Part shown: positions 15,740 to 23,161 of the stretch, piece by piece
How positions within the stretch are numbered: position 1 is the first letter of the stretch
Layout of the letters: the number at the start of each line of letters is the position of its first letter
Source of the DNA: Candidatus Nomurabacteria bacterium RIFCSPLOWO2_01_FULL_33_24
GTDB taxonomy: Bacteria > Patescibacteriota > Minisyncoccia > Phycocordibacterales > MFUP01
Direction: 5' to 3'
Assembly: GCA_001785735.1 (NCBI GenBank)
Contig: MFUP01000006.1
Span: 3,384 to 49,200 of the forward strand
DNA length: 45,817 nt
Notes under the pieces: model-generated
The model's input: the letters and a program-made list of their open reading frames with translations, nothing else
Told to the model about the DNA's origin: nothing
The model's database searches: none
Made by a program: the position numbers and the translations under genes

Positions 15740-15828
15740 AAACCTGCTTGAATAATCATACCATACCTTATTTTTATCTATTTTTCAATGAAAATGGCCA
15801 GGCAACACTAAGTGTTTTGTTTATGTGA

Positions 15829-15834
15829 TAATAT
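15829..15834 (+). promoter_or_regulatory. -10 box of the pseudouridine synthase gene, leaderless spacing
   Basis: TAATAT (or TGT-preceded GATAAT at 15827) lies 7-9 bases from the ATG at 15842. This supports that start over an in-frame ATG at 15812. Confidence 0.55.
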
Positions 15835-15841
15835 AAAAATA

Positions 15842-16552
15842 ATGAATTTAAAAGATAAAATCTTATATGAAGACAATGATTTATTGGTTGTAAATAAACC
15901 AGCTGGCTTAGCGGTCCATAGCAACGGAAGAACAGAAGAAAAAACCTTAGTCGATTTTTTGTTAGAAAAATATCCAGAAATTAAAAATATTGGTGATAAT
16001 CCAATTCGTCCAGGGATTGTTCATAGATTAGACAAAGATACTTCAGGAGTTTTAATTATTGTTAAGAATCAAAAAAGTTTTTTATTTTTGAAAGAACAAT
16101 TTCAAAATAGGGAAGTAAAAAAAGTTTACCAAGCTGTTGTTTGGGGATGGTTAAAAGATAATGAAGGAATGATAGATAAACCAATTGGAAAAAGCCGAAA
16201 AGATTTTCGGCTTTGGTCTGCTCAGCGCGGAGCTCGGGGCGAGCTCCGCGACGCTATTACTAAATATAAAGTTTTAAAATATTTTAAAGTTGAAAAAAAT
16301 AAATTTTCTTTAGTGGAAGTTTATCCTAAAACAGGCCGAACCCACCAAATAAGAGTCCATTTCAAATATTTAAGTAATCCAATCGTCTGCGATCTTTTGT
16401 ATGCTCCAAAAAGAGTTTGTCCCATTATTAGAATTTCTCGTTTGGCCCTTCAGGCTGTTTCAATAGAATTTAAAAAACCTGACGGGGGAATATTAAAAAT
16501 AGAAGCCCCATTATCAGAAAATATTCAAATAGCCCTTGATAAAGCGCTCTAA
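15842..16552 (+). CDS. RluA/RluD-family 23S rRNA pseudouridine synthase
   Basis: 236 residues. 'DLLVVNKPAGLAVHSNG', then 'RPGIVHRLDKDTSGVLIIVK' with catalytic D64, and 'VEVYPKTGRTHQIRVHFKYL' make this a RluA-family synthase without the N-terminal S4 domain. It isomerises uridine in rRNA; RluD or RluC specificity cannot be chosen. Codons for 'SAQRGARGELRDA' in the middle are far richer in G+C than the rest and form a perfect inverted repeat (16226-16250). An in-frame ATG at 15812 exists but precedes the promoter. Confidence 0.9.
   Translation: MNLKDKILYEDNDLLVVNKPAGLAVHSNGRTEEKTLVDFLLEKYPEIKNIGDNPIRPGIVHRLDKDTSGVLIIVKNQKSFLFLKEQFQNREVKKVYQAVVWGWLKDNEGMIDKPIGKSRKDFRLWSAQRGARGELRDAITKYKVLKYFKVEKNKFSLVEVYPKTGRTHQIRVHFKYLSNPIVCDLLYAPKRVCPIIRISRLALQAVSIEFKKPDGGILKIEAPLSENIQIALDKAL
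16226..16250. repeat. GC-rich perfect inverted repeat inside the pseudouridine synthase gene
   Basis: 11-bp arms CGCGGAGCTCG/CGAGCTCCGCG around GGG, in frame, in an otherwise AT-rich gene. There is no second copy in the window. Confidence 0.85.
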
Positions 16553-16563
16553 CTATGCTAAAT

Positions 16564-16569
16564 TAATAT
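16564..16569 (+). promoter_or_regulatory. -10 box of rplS, leaderless spacing
   Basis: TAATAT with 7 bases to the ATG at 16577. Confidence 0.5.
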
Positions 16570-16576
16570 TTATTAT

Positions 16577-17065
16577 ATGAAGACAACAACAATAAAATTT
16601 TCTCCAGTAGATATTGAAAAAAGGAAAAAATTAGACATCCGTTCAGGAGATACAATTAAGGTTTGGTCAAAGATTGAAGAAAAAGGCAAAACTCGTCTCC
16701 AAGCTTTTGAGGGTCTTGTTTTAGCTAGAAAGCATGGAACAGAATCAGGAGCTACTTTTACTGTTCGCAGGATCGCTAGCGGGATAGGAGTGGAGAAAGT
16801 GTTTCCACTTTATTCTCCAATGATTGATAAAGTTGAAATTGTAAAAAGAGCGAAAACAAGAAGATCAAAATTATATTATATTAGGGAAAAAGCCGCCAAA
16901 GAAATCAGAAAGAAAATGAGATCCCTTGCTTTTTCAAGCCAAGAGATTGAATCAGAAATTGGGGAACCTAAAAACGATGATAAGTTAATTGATCAAGAAG
17001 AAGCAAAAATAGAAAACAAAGAAAAAACTCTTTCTGAGACAGAAAATTTAGAAGTAGCCAAATAA
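16577..17065 (+). CDS. rplS: 50S ribosomal protein L19
   Basis: 162 residues. The L19 core is clear ('RSGDTIKVWSKI', 'LQAFEGLVLARKHG', 'TFTVRRIASGIGVEKVFPLYSPMIDKVEIVKR', 'RRSKLYYIREKAAKEIRKK'). About 40 extra C-terminal residues, acidic and Lys/Glu-rich, follow the usual end. L19 sits at the 30S-50S interface. The usual partners trmD and rimM are absent nearby. tRNA-Leu starts 11 bases after the stop and is probably read through from rplS. Confidence 0.96.
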   Translation: MKTTTIKFSPVDIEKRKKLDIRSGDTIKVWSKIEEKGKTRLQAFEGLVLARKHGTESGATFTVRRIASGIGVEKVFPLYSPMIDKVEIVKRAKTRRSKLYYIREKAAKEIRKKMRSLAFSSQEIESEIGEPKNDDKLIDQEEAKIENKEKTLSETENLEVAK

Positions 17066-17075
17066 AATGATAATC

Positions 17076-17159
17076 GGGCAGGTGGCGAAACTGGTAGACG
17101 CGCAAGCTTGAGGGGCTTGTAGGAGTAATCCTGTGGAGGTTCAAATCCTCTTCTGCCCA
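17076..17159 (+). tRNA. tRNA-Leu(GAG)
   Basis: Acceptor GGGCAGG/TCTGCCC, anticodon stem CAAGC/GCTTG with loop TTGAGGG (anticodon GAG), a long variable arm, T-arm GGAGG-TTCAAAT-CCTCT, discriminator A, no CCA. Confidence 0.95.
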
Positions 17160-17194
17160 CTTTTCTTTTACTAGATACTTTAAGTTAAATATTC

Positions 17195-17200
17195 TATACT
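17195..17200 (+). promoter_or_regulatory. -10 box of tRNA-His
   Basis: TATACT ending 9 bases before the G-1 of tRNA-His. No clear -35. Confidence 0.45.
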
Positions 17201-17209
17201 GATTTTTAT

Positions 17210-17285
17210 GGTGCCTATAGTGTAATGGTTCGCACGGAAACCTGTGGAGTTTTAAGTCCCGGTTCAAATCCGGGTAGGCACCCCA
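17210..17285 (+). tRNA. tRNA-His(GTG), with encoded G-1 and CCA
   Basis: Acceptor GTGCCTA/TAGGCAC with the His-specific extra G at 17210 opposite C73. The anticodon loop is CTGTGGA (GTG), the T-arm CCCGG-TTCAAAT-CCGGG, and CCA is encoded at 17283-17285. Confidence 0.95.
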
Positions 17286-17358
17286 TAATTAGAATTTATT
17301 ACAATAATAGGTTTAAGATGGCATGGAAATAAATTTGGCATACTCTTAATATTAATAT

Positions 17359-18399
17359 ATGGAGAAGATAGAAAAATTAAAAGAAACACCCTTGTTTGAG
17401 AAACTAAAAAGTAAATTTGGTAAAATTTGTGGTTTAGCTGTGTTAATGATAATTTCCTCATCTGCTTTTCCCGGTGAAGCCAACGCTCAAAAAGAAACGG
17501 GGGACACAATAAAAACAAAATTCTTTTTTGACCAAAATGATATTAACGAGGAATCAAAAAAACATGTTTTTATAGACCAAGATACTCTTCCCATCAAAGA
17601 ACTTTATTTGATTGGAGAAAAATCACTATTTAACAGAAGAGATAGATTTGCTGAGTCAATTGACTCAGCTTTAGCAAAGGGAGAAATTGATACAACTAAC
17701 AAAAACTTAAACATAATGAAGGTTAATTTTTTAGATGCCGGTTATTATTTTGCGGGAGCAATATATCTTCCAACTATTAATACTATATTTTTAAATGAAA
17801 ACTCTTCTTCCGGGACAAGCGAAAAAAAATCAGAAGAAGAAGAAGAATATGCTTTTCTAGTTTCTAAAACAAATATTTCTCATGAATTTTTCCATTATTT
17901 CTATGATAATTGCCTTAACCAAGAGGGATATCTTGGTCCCCCAGTAGCGGAAATATTATCAACGGCCATTATTAATACATACAAAAGATTCGGTTCTCTT
18001 AATAAAAGTAGATTAATAGGTGGAAATATTGATGAATATCTAAGTGGGGTTGATATTCAAAATGAAAAAGAAATTTTATCTTTTTGTCAAAAATTAACCA
18101 GTAAAATAGATATCATTTCTTTAAAAAGAACTTCAGATGATTTAATTACCGAAGAAGATGTTATTAAAGAATTAAAAAGATTAAAATTTGGTGAGTTTTT
18201 GGACGAGTATTTGGCTCGTGTTTATAATGGGGTCCTAGGAAATACTTCTTCCAAGGTTAAAAAAATTTTCGAGGATAGTAATATTCCAATAGGAGAAAGA
18301 CTTTCTGACGAAAATCTAAATGAGATATATTATAATCCTACTAAAGAAGAAATTGAACTTTTAAAATCTATGAAGTGGAATAATAAACCTCTAATATAA
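17359..18399 (+). CDS. Secreted putative zinc metallopeptidase (HEFFH motif)
   Basis: 346 residues, no family recognised. A basic N-terminus and hydrophobic core 'CGLAVLMIISSSAFP' end in 'EANA|Q', a good signal-peptidase I site near residue 43. In the middle, 'KTNISHEFFHYFYDN' contains H175-E-F-F-H179, the HExxH core of zincins, preceded by a beta-like 'NTIFLNE' strand as in many M-clan peptidases. The glutamate in 'PPVAEILSTAIIN' (about residue 194) is a possible third ligand in the gluzincin manner. An acidic loop (EKKSEEEEEE) precedes the helix. Catalysis is inferred from the motif only. Confidence 0.65.
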   Translation: MEKIEKLKETPLFEKLKSKFGKICGLAVLMIISSSAFPGEANAQKETGDTIKTKFFFDQNDINEESKKHVFIDQDTLPIKELYLIGEKSLFNRRDRFAESIDSALAKGEIDTTNKNLNIMKVNFLDAGYYFAGAIYLPTINTIFLNENSSSGTSEKKSEEEEEYAFLVSKTNISHEFFHYFYDNCLNQEGYLGPPVAEILSTAIINTYKRFGSLNKSRLIGGNIDEYLSGVDIQNEKEILSFCQKLTSKIDIISLKRTSDDLITEEDVIKELKRLKFGEFLDEYLARVYNGVLGNTSSKVKKIFEDSNIPIGERLSDENLNEIYYNPTKEEIELLKSMKWNNKPLI

Positions 18400-18416
18400 A
18401 ATTAAAACAGATTTGA

Positions 18417-18422
18417 TATAAT
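18417..18422 (+). promoter_or_regulatory. Extended -10 of the 18429 gene, leaderless spacing
   Basis: TATAAT preceded by TGA, with 6 bases to the ATG at 18429. Confidence 0.65.
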
Positions 18423-18428
18423 TTAATT

Positions 18429-19433
18429 ATGAAAGAAGATTTTGAAAAAGGACTAAATATGTTTCATAAAATTGCCAAAGGAAGTGCTCAAAATACTACT
18501 CCTAGAGAAAAAGCAGAAATAAATCTTGAGAAAGATGACCAAATTACAGAAATGGCTGATTTTTTATTATCTAAAAAAGAATCCCAAGAAGAAATCTATG
18601 AAATTCAAAAAAAGAAAGAAAAAATAGTCAGAAAATTTAAACTGGCTCTTAAGAGTTTGGACGACAATAAAATAGAAAAATTAAAACAAAAAGAAGAGGA
18701 AATAATGGTAGATTTTAAAGGAGGAAAATTAATAACAGAAGAAAAAGAAATTACTTTAGGGGAATTAGTAACAGACGGTGATTGGGGAATTAAATATTAT
18801 CTTGGAGAAACAATCCCCAGAATAGTAAAAAAAGAATTTTTATTAGCAAAAGCCAAAAGAGAAATATTATTATTACTTAATGATCAAATAATTATCAACG
18901 AACTTAGTTCTCCAACTGATGAACTGAAAAAAAAGGCTTACCGAGGAATAGAAAGCAGAGAAGAAAATAATCTTCAGCCGGGAATAATTGCTGAACGAAT
19001 GGTTAAAAATTTAATTAAAAAAGAAACAATTGATAAAGATATTGATTTTAGAATTATTGAAGCAGATGTCTATCAAGATGTTGAAGAAAAAATAGATTTT
19101 ATTATAAAAAGGAAAAACAAAAACAGAGGAGTAGGAGTTCAAGCTTCTAATGTTTTTGGGATTCAATTTACTATTAATACCAATGAAAAAGTATTAGAAA
19201 GAAAAAAAAGACAAATTAGATATGCCAAATATCAAGCTAGACAAGAAGGAATAGGAGATATAATTTTAGTAAATATCCCGATCAATGATGTTATGAAAGT
19301 TTATAATGAATGGCAAGAGAAAAAATCTTCTGGAGGACCAGATAAATTATGGAAGATTGAAACAAAGAAAAAAATTTTTAAAAATGTTTTAAAAGGAATA
19401 CTATCCGAGGAAGAAATAAATCAATTAATTTAG
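18429..19433 (+). CDS. Unknown cytoplasmic protein, possible nuclease-like fold
   Basis: 334 residues, highly charged, no signal peptide or membrane helix. The N-terminal 200 residues are helical and Lys/Glu-rich. The C-terminal part has 'DVEEKIDFIIKRK' (D223), then 'GVGVQASN' (Q238), then 'GIQFTINT' and a basic helix. The D-x14-Q arrangement resembles relaxed PD-(D/E)xK folds in which (D/E)xK becomes Qx(T/S), but the metal site is not convincing. The gene has its own leaderless extended -10 promoter. Function unknown. Confidence 0.55.
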   Translation: MKEDFEKGLNMFHKIAKGSAQNTTPREKAEINLEKDDQITEMADFLLSKKESQEEIYEIQKKKEKIVRKFKLALKSLDDNKIEKLKQKEEEIMVDFKGGKLITEEKEITLGELVTDGDWGIKYYLGETIPRIVKKEFLLAKAKREILLLLNDQIIINELSSPTDELKKKAYRGIESREENNLQPGIIAERMVKNLIKKETIDKDIDFRIIEADVYQDVEEKIDFIIKRKNKNRGVGVQASNVFGIQFTINTNEKVLERKKRQIRYAKYQARQEGIGDIILVNIPINDVMKVYNEWQEKKSSGGPDKLWKIETKKKIFKNVLKGILSEEEINQLI

Positions 19434-19435
19434 GG

Positions 19436-19441
19436 TATAAT
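19436..19441 (+). promoter_or_regulatory. -10 box of the 39-residue basic protein, leaderless spacing
   Basis: Perfect TATAAT overlapping the region just after the upstream stop, 7 bases from the ATG at 19449. Confidence 0.65.
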
Positions 19442-19448
19442 TATCTTT

Positions 19449-19568
19449 ATGGCAAAAAGAAGCACAGGAGTAGGAAAAATGAAAAAGTCACGTTCTAAAA
19501 AGACCAAAAAGAGACTGGCAATTAAAGCTGAAATGTTGGCTAAAAAAGCTAGGAAAAAACACAAATAA
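19449..19568 (+). CDS. 39-residue highly basic protein
   Basis: Translation begins 'MAKRSTGVGKMKKSRSKKTK' and ends 'LAKKARKKHK'. About half the residues are Lys or Arg and there are no acidic residues except one Glu. It has a perfect -10 box 7 bases upstream, the same leaderless layout as the larger genes here, which argues that it is real. Size and charge suggest an RNA-binding or ribosome-associated peptide, comparable in kind to small ribosomal proteins such as Thx, though I see no direct similarity. Confidence 0.65.
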   Translation: MAKRSTGVGKMKKSRSKKTKKRLAIKAEMLAKKARKKHK

Positions 19569-19615
19569 GTCTATTTTATTAGTGATAAACAAGGACTCTA
19601 TTTTTTAGGTTTTTG

Positions 19616-19644
19616 TTGACTCGCTACAGAAAATATATTAGAAT
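19616..19644 (+). promoter_or_regulatory. Sigma70-type promoter of the SPFH gene
   Basis: TTGACT-N17-TAGAAT. The start would fall near 19651, giving a leader of about 27 bases before the ATG at 19678. This is one of the few genes here with a real 5' leader. Confidence 0.65.
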
Positions 19645-19677
19645 AAAAAGATTATCAGTTTAATTTAAATAAATATC

Positions 19678-20562
19678 ATGCTGTTTTATTTGATTATAAT
19701 TATTCTTGCAGTATTAATTTTCTTTTTTGGGATTAGAATTGTTCGACCCACTCACCGAGCAATTATTGAAAGATTTGGAAAATACAATCGTTTTATTGAC
19801 CCTGGTTTTTCTTGGATTATCCCAATTATTGATAAATTAATAAAAGTTAATATTACTGAACAAATGGTAGATGCTATGCCCCAAGAAATAATTACCAATG
19901 ATAATCTTAATGCCACTGTTGATGCCCAAGTATATTTCAAAGTCAGAGATGATGAACAAAGTGTTAAAAATTCTCAATACAATGTTGCCAATTATCAGCT
20001 TCAAATTGTTAACTTAGCGAGAACAACTCTTCGTAATATTATTGGGACCCTTACCCTTAGATCAGCTAACAGTGAACGAAATAAAATAAACGAAGAACTC
20101 CTTCGTGTTCTTGGTAAGGAAACACACAATTGGGGAATGGAGATTGTTAGAACAGAACTTAAACAAATTGATCCTCCTCAAGATGTTCAAGAAACTATGA
20201 ATAAAGTTGTTAAGGCTGAAAATGAAAATATCGCTGCTCTTGATTTTGCTAATGCAGTGGAACGAGAAGCAGATGGATTAATGAGATCAGAAATTAAAAA
20301 AGCTGAAGGAGTAAAAAGGGCCAATATCCTTAGGGCTGAAGGTGAGGCGGAAGCAATTAAATTAGTTAACGAAGCCGCTGAAAAATATTTTATCGGGAAT
20401 GCTCAAATATTGAGAAAAATTGAGGCAGTAGAATCATCTTTAAAAGAAAATTCTAAAATAGTTGTTCCAAGTGGAGGGGAATTAGTAAACATGATTGGAG
20501 ATTTTGCCGGAATTACCCCAGTAAAATTAAATAGGAAAGAAACAAAAATAGAAAAAGAATAA
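19678..20562 (+). CDS. SPFH/Band 7 membrane scaffold protein (QmcA/stomatin-like)
   Basis: 294 residues. An N-terminal hydrophobic hairpin or anchor (residues 1-20) is followed by 'IRIVRPTHRAIIERFGKYNRFIDPGFSWIIPIID' and the SPFH domain to about residue 190. A helical region rich in 'AEGEAEAIKLVNEAAEKYF' then provides the oligomerisation coil. Such proteins form cage-like membrane microdomains that hold FtsH or other proteases. No nfeD-type protease partner is adjacent. Confidence 0.92.
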   Translation: MLFYLIIIILAVLIFFFGIRIVRPTHRAIIERFGKYNRFIDPGFSWIIPIIDKLIKVNITEQMVDAMPQEIITNDNLNATVDAQVYFKVRDDEQSVKNSQYNVANYQLQIVNLARTTLRNIIGTLTLRSANSERNKINEELLRVLGKETHNWGMEIVRTELKQIDPPQDVQETMNKVVKAENENIAALDFANAVEREADGLMRSEIKKAEGVKRANILRAEGEAEAIKLVNEAAEKYFIGNAQILRKIEAVESSLKENSKIVVPSGGELVNMIGDFAGITPVKLNRKETKIEKE

Positions 20563-20618
20563 ATTAATATATAAAATAAATAAAAATAATCTCCCTAAAG
20601 GTTGTTTTTTATTTCTGG

Positions 20619-20624
20619 TATAAT
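20619..20624 (+). promoter_or_regulatory. Extended -10 of pyrD, leaderless spacing
   Basis: TATAAT preceded by TGG, 6 bases from the ATG at 20631. Confidence 0.65.
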
Positions 20625-20630
20625 TTAATT

Positions 20631-21752
20631 ATGAAAAACTTTTTTTTCGCTATTAGAAATAAAATTACTAAATCTTTTTATAAACTAATTTTTAAAAAGA
20701 TTTTTTTTATAATAGACCCTGAAGTTGTTCATGATCGAATTATAAAAGTAGGACAGTTTTTAGGATCCAATTTTCTTACTAGAGAGATAACTAAATTATT
20801 TTTTTATTATTCTCATAAAAATTTAAAACAAAATATCTTAGGTATTGATTTTCCGAACCCTATTGGACTAGCAGGTGGTTTTGATAAAAATGCTCAAATA
20901 ACAGACATTCTTCCCTCAATCGGTTTTGGATTTATGGAAGTTGGTTCTATCACAGGAGCCCCTTGCGAGGGAAATTCAAAACCAAGGTTATGGAGATTAA
21001 AAAAATCCCGAGGATTAATAGTTTATTATGGTTTAAAAAACGAAGGGAGCGAAAAACTCTCAAATAAATTACAAAAAAAATCTTTTAAAATTCCTCTTGG
21101 AATAAATATTGCTAAAACAAACAATAAAGAAACAGTAGAGCTTGAAGCAGGAATAAGCGATTATCAAAAAGCCTTTAAAAAATTCACTGAAATAGGAGAT
21201 TATTTTACTATTAACATCAGTTGCCCCAATGCTTTTGGAGGGCAACCATTTACAAATCCCGCCTACTTAGACGTTCTTCTTACAAGAATTGATAAAATTT
21301 TAACCAAAAAGCCAGTTTTTTTAAAAATATCCCCTGATTTAACAGAAAGAGAGATTGACAAAATTATTGAAATATCAAAAAAACATCATGTTAATGGTTT
21401 TATTTGTACCAATCTTACTAAACGCAGAGATAATAAAAATATTGTTGAAAATAATATTTCTGAAAAAGGTGGTATAAGTGGAAAAGTCATTAGTGAACTA
21501 TCAAATAATTTAATTAGTTATATTTATAAAAAAACAAAAAGAAATTTTGTCATCATTGGTTGTGGGGGAGTATTTACTGCCGAAGATGCTTATATAAAAA
21601 TAAAAGCTGGAGCTTCTCTCGTTCAACTTATTACAGGGATGATTTTTGAAGGGCCACAATTGATAAGCACAATTAATCAAGGTTTGGTGAAATTATTAAA
21701 AAAAGATGGACTAAATAATATTTCTGAAGCAGTCGGACTAAGTCATAAATAA
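20631..21752 (+). CDS. pyrD: Dihydroorotate dehydrogenase, class 2-like with a Cys at the base position
   Basis: 373 residues. The extended N-terminus ('FFIIDPEVVHDRIIKVGQFL') and 'PNPIGLAGGFDKNAQ' match quinone-linked class 2 enzymes, which sit on the membrane. FMN and orotate sites include 'GINIAKTNN', 'FLKISPDL', 'ICTNLT', and 'IIGCGGVFTAEDAY'. The catalytic loop reads 'NISCPNAFGG' with C198, whereas class 2 enzymes normally have Ser ('SSPN') and class 1 have Cys. The enzyme oxidises dihydroorotate to orotate in pyrimidine synthesis. No other pyr genes are in the window. Confidence 0.93.
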   Translation: MKNFFFAIRNKITKSFYKLIFKKIFFIIDPEVVHDRIIKVGQFLGSNFLTREITKLFFYYSHKNLKQNILGIDFPNPIGLAGGFDKNAQITDILPSIGFGFMEVGSITGAPCEGNSKPRLWRLKKSRGLIVYYGLKNEGSEKLSNKLQKKSFKIPLGINIAKTNNKETVELEAGISDYQKAFKKFTEIGDYFTINISCPNAFGGQPFTNPAYLDVLLTRIDKILTKKPVFLKISPDLTEREIDKIIEISKKHHVNGFICTNLTKRRDNKNIVENNISEKGGISGKVISELSNNLISYIYKKTKRNFVIIGCGGVFTAEDAYIKIKAGASLVQLITGMIFEGPQLISTINQGLVKLLKKDGLNNISEAVGLSHK

Positions 21753-21768
21753 TTTTTAATAAATTTGT

Positions 21769-21774
21769 TATAAT
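21769..21774 (+). promoter_or_regulatory. Extended -10 of the SDR gene, leaderless spacing
   Basis: TATAAT preceded by TGT, 6 bases from the ATG at 21781. Confidence 0.65.
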
Positions 21775-21780
21775 CTTATT

Positions 21781-22503
21781 ATGAAAAAAATTCTGATAGT
21801 TGGGGGAACATCTGGAATTGGAGAAGCTTTAGCTGATATTATTTTAGCTGATGGTCACAAAGTTGGAGTTATTGGGAGAGCAAGTGAAGAATTAATTAAA
21901 TTAGACGAAGATGTTAAGAATGAGGCCATTATAAAAATGGTTGACATTAGAGATCAAGATAGGGCCATTAAAGTTGCAGAAGATCTTATAAAAGAATTAG
22001 GAGGATTGGATATATTTGTAATGAATGCGGGAGTGGGAAATGATAACCAAGAACTTAATTGGGAAAAAGAAGAAACAGTGATAGATATTAATGTTTCTGG
22101 TTTTGTCGCCCTAGTGGATGTGGCTTTTAATTATTTCAAAAAACAGGGTCATGGACAGATTATCGGATCATCGTCCGTGGTCGCTCTTCGGGGAAATAGG
22201 ATTTCTCCAGTTTATAGCGCTTCCAAATCATTTGATTCTCGATATTTAGAAGGTCTAAGACAAAAAACTCATAAATTAAATTTACCAATAATAATTACAG
22301 ATTTAAAACTTGGCTTTGTTAACACAAATTTTATTAAAAGAAGAATTCCTAACTTTTTAAAAATTTCAGCCAAGAGAGCAGCTTATCAAATATATAAAAC
22401 AATTAAAAAAGAAAAAGACAAAACAGTTTATATTCCCAAAATCTGGAGATTTGTTGGCTGGATTTTGCAAGCAATGCCCCCATGGCTATATAACAAATTG
22501 TAA
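21781..22503 (+). CDS. Short-chain dehydrogenase/reductase
   Basis: 240 residues, classical SDR. The cofactor loop is 'GGTSGIGEAL' (residues 8-17), then 'MNAGVG' (the NNAG position), Ser in 'GSSSVVALRGN', and the catalytic Y145-x3-K149 in 'VYSASKSF'. The C-terminus ends in a hydrophobic 'VGWILQAMPPWLYNKL' that may lie on the membrane. NAD(P)-dependent; substrate unknown. Confidence 0.9.
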   Translation: MKKILIVGGTSGIGEALADIILADGHKVGVIGRASEELIKLDEDVKNEAIIKMVDIRDQDRAIKVAEDLIKELGGLDIFVMNAGVGNDNQELNWEKEETVIDINVSGFVALVDVAFNYFKKQGHGQIIGSSSVVALRGNRISPVYSASKSFDSRYLEGLRQKTHKLNLPIIITDLKLGFVNTNFIKRRIPNFLKISAKRAAYQIYKTIKKEKDKTVYIPKIWRFVGWILQAMPPWLYNKL

Positions 22504-22525
22504 TTATTATTTTGTGTTTTTTTGC

Positions 22526-22531
22526 TATACT
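22526..22531 (+). promoter_or_regulatory. Extended -10 of dgkA, leaderless spacing
   Basis: TATACT preceded by TGC, 6 bases from the ATG at 22538. It fixes that start against an in-frame TTG at 22451 inside the SDR gene. Confidence 0.65.
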
Positions 22532-22537
22532 TTGAAG

Positions 22538-22891
22538 ATGAGAAAATATATTAAAAGTTTAAACAATGCTCTCAAAGGATTAAGGACAGTTTGGCTAGAA
22601 GAAAAAAATTTTAGATTAGAAACAGTTCTTTCAGCCATTGTTCTTGTTCTTGTTTTTGTTTTTCAATTATCTATTTTTGAATCCTCTTTTATTATTGTCG
22701 CGATCATCTTGGTTTTAACGGGAGAAGTCATTAATACTGTTATAGAAGATTTATGTGATAAAGTTGAACCTCAATTTAATGAAGTAATAGGAAAAATTAA
22801 AAATATGGCCGCCTCTTTTGTTCTTATTAGTTTCCTAGGGGCTATTTTGATTGTGATTTTTGTTTTTATTAATCATTTTTTATTAACCTAA
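22538..22891 (+). CDS. dgkA: Diacylglycerol kinase/undecaprenol kinase-like membrane protein
   Basis: 117 residues. After an amphipathic N-terminus ('NNALKGLRTVWLEEKNFRLE') come three membrane helices, with the family motif 'GEVINTVIEDLCDKVEP' (active-site Glu and Asn) and 'GKIKNMAASFVLIS', where AKDxAAGAV is usual. The DgkA family phosphorylates diacylglycerol or undecaprenol. In a walled cell that makes few lipids, undecaprenol recycling is the more likely job, but this is inference. A terminator follows. Confidence 0.88.
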   Translation: MRKYIKSLNNALKGLRTVWLEEKNFRLETVLSAIVLVLVFVFQLSIFESSFIIVAIILVLTGEVINTVIEDLCDKVEPQFNEVIGKIKNMAASFVLISFLGAILIVIFVFINHFLLT

Positions 22892-22895
22892 AAAT

Positions 22896-22919
22896 AAAAG
22901 GGCGCCAATCGCCCTTTTT
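22896..22919 (+). terminator. Intrinsic terminator after dgkA
   Basis: AAAAGGGCG/CGCCCTTTT stem, loop CCAAT, then Ts. The rest of the gap to 23161 has a small hairpin ACGAG/CTCGT (22973-22989) followed by a short T tract, and no gene that I can recognise. Confidence 0.9.
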
Positions 22920-23110
22920 GTTGTTTTGTAGCAGAGATTTCAATGTCCTGCCATTGGTTTAAAACCATTCTTACGAGTATCTACCTCGTTCTTTTTAAAA
23001 AACCGAATATGTTAATTACTAATATTTTAGCTATCTTTAACAATAAAATCAAATTAGTTTTCCACTTTTTAACAAATTAGAAATATTCTCCATAATTTCT
23101 CTAATTTTGC

Positions 23111-23116
23111 TATAAT
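23111..23116 (+). promoter_or_regulatory. Extended -10 upstream of the 78-residue membrane protein
   Basis: TATAAT preceded by TGC. The start near 23123 leaves a leader of about 40 bases containing AAAGG, a possible weak ribosome site. Confidence 0.55.
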
Positions 23117-23161
23117 AGAAACAATAATTAAAGGTCAGATATTAAAAATTAATAATTATAA

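Noticed and set aside
22451-22537. TTG start that would give dgkA a 29-residue extension
   Set aside because: The extension lies inside the SDR gene and before the TATACT box 6 bases upstream of the ATG at 22538.
22936-22965. A 30-base stretch that looks like a CRISPR repeat (starts GATTTCAATG, ends GTTTAAAAC)
   Set aside because: Only one copy exists; there are no regularly spaced repeats and no adaptation or effector genes nearby.
22926-23000. Degenerate tRNA or tmRNA fragment
   Set aside because: No T-loop consensus with matching stem, no acceptor pairing and no tag-like frame on either strand.
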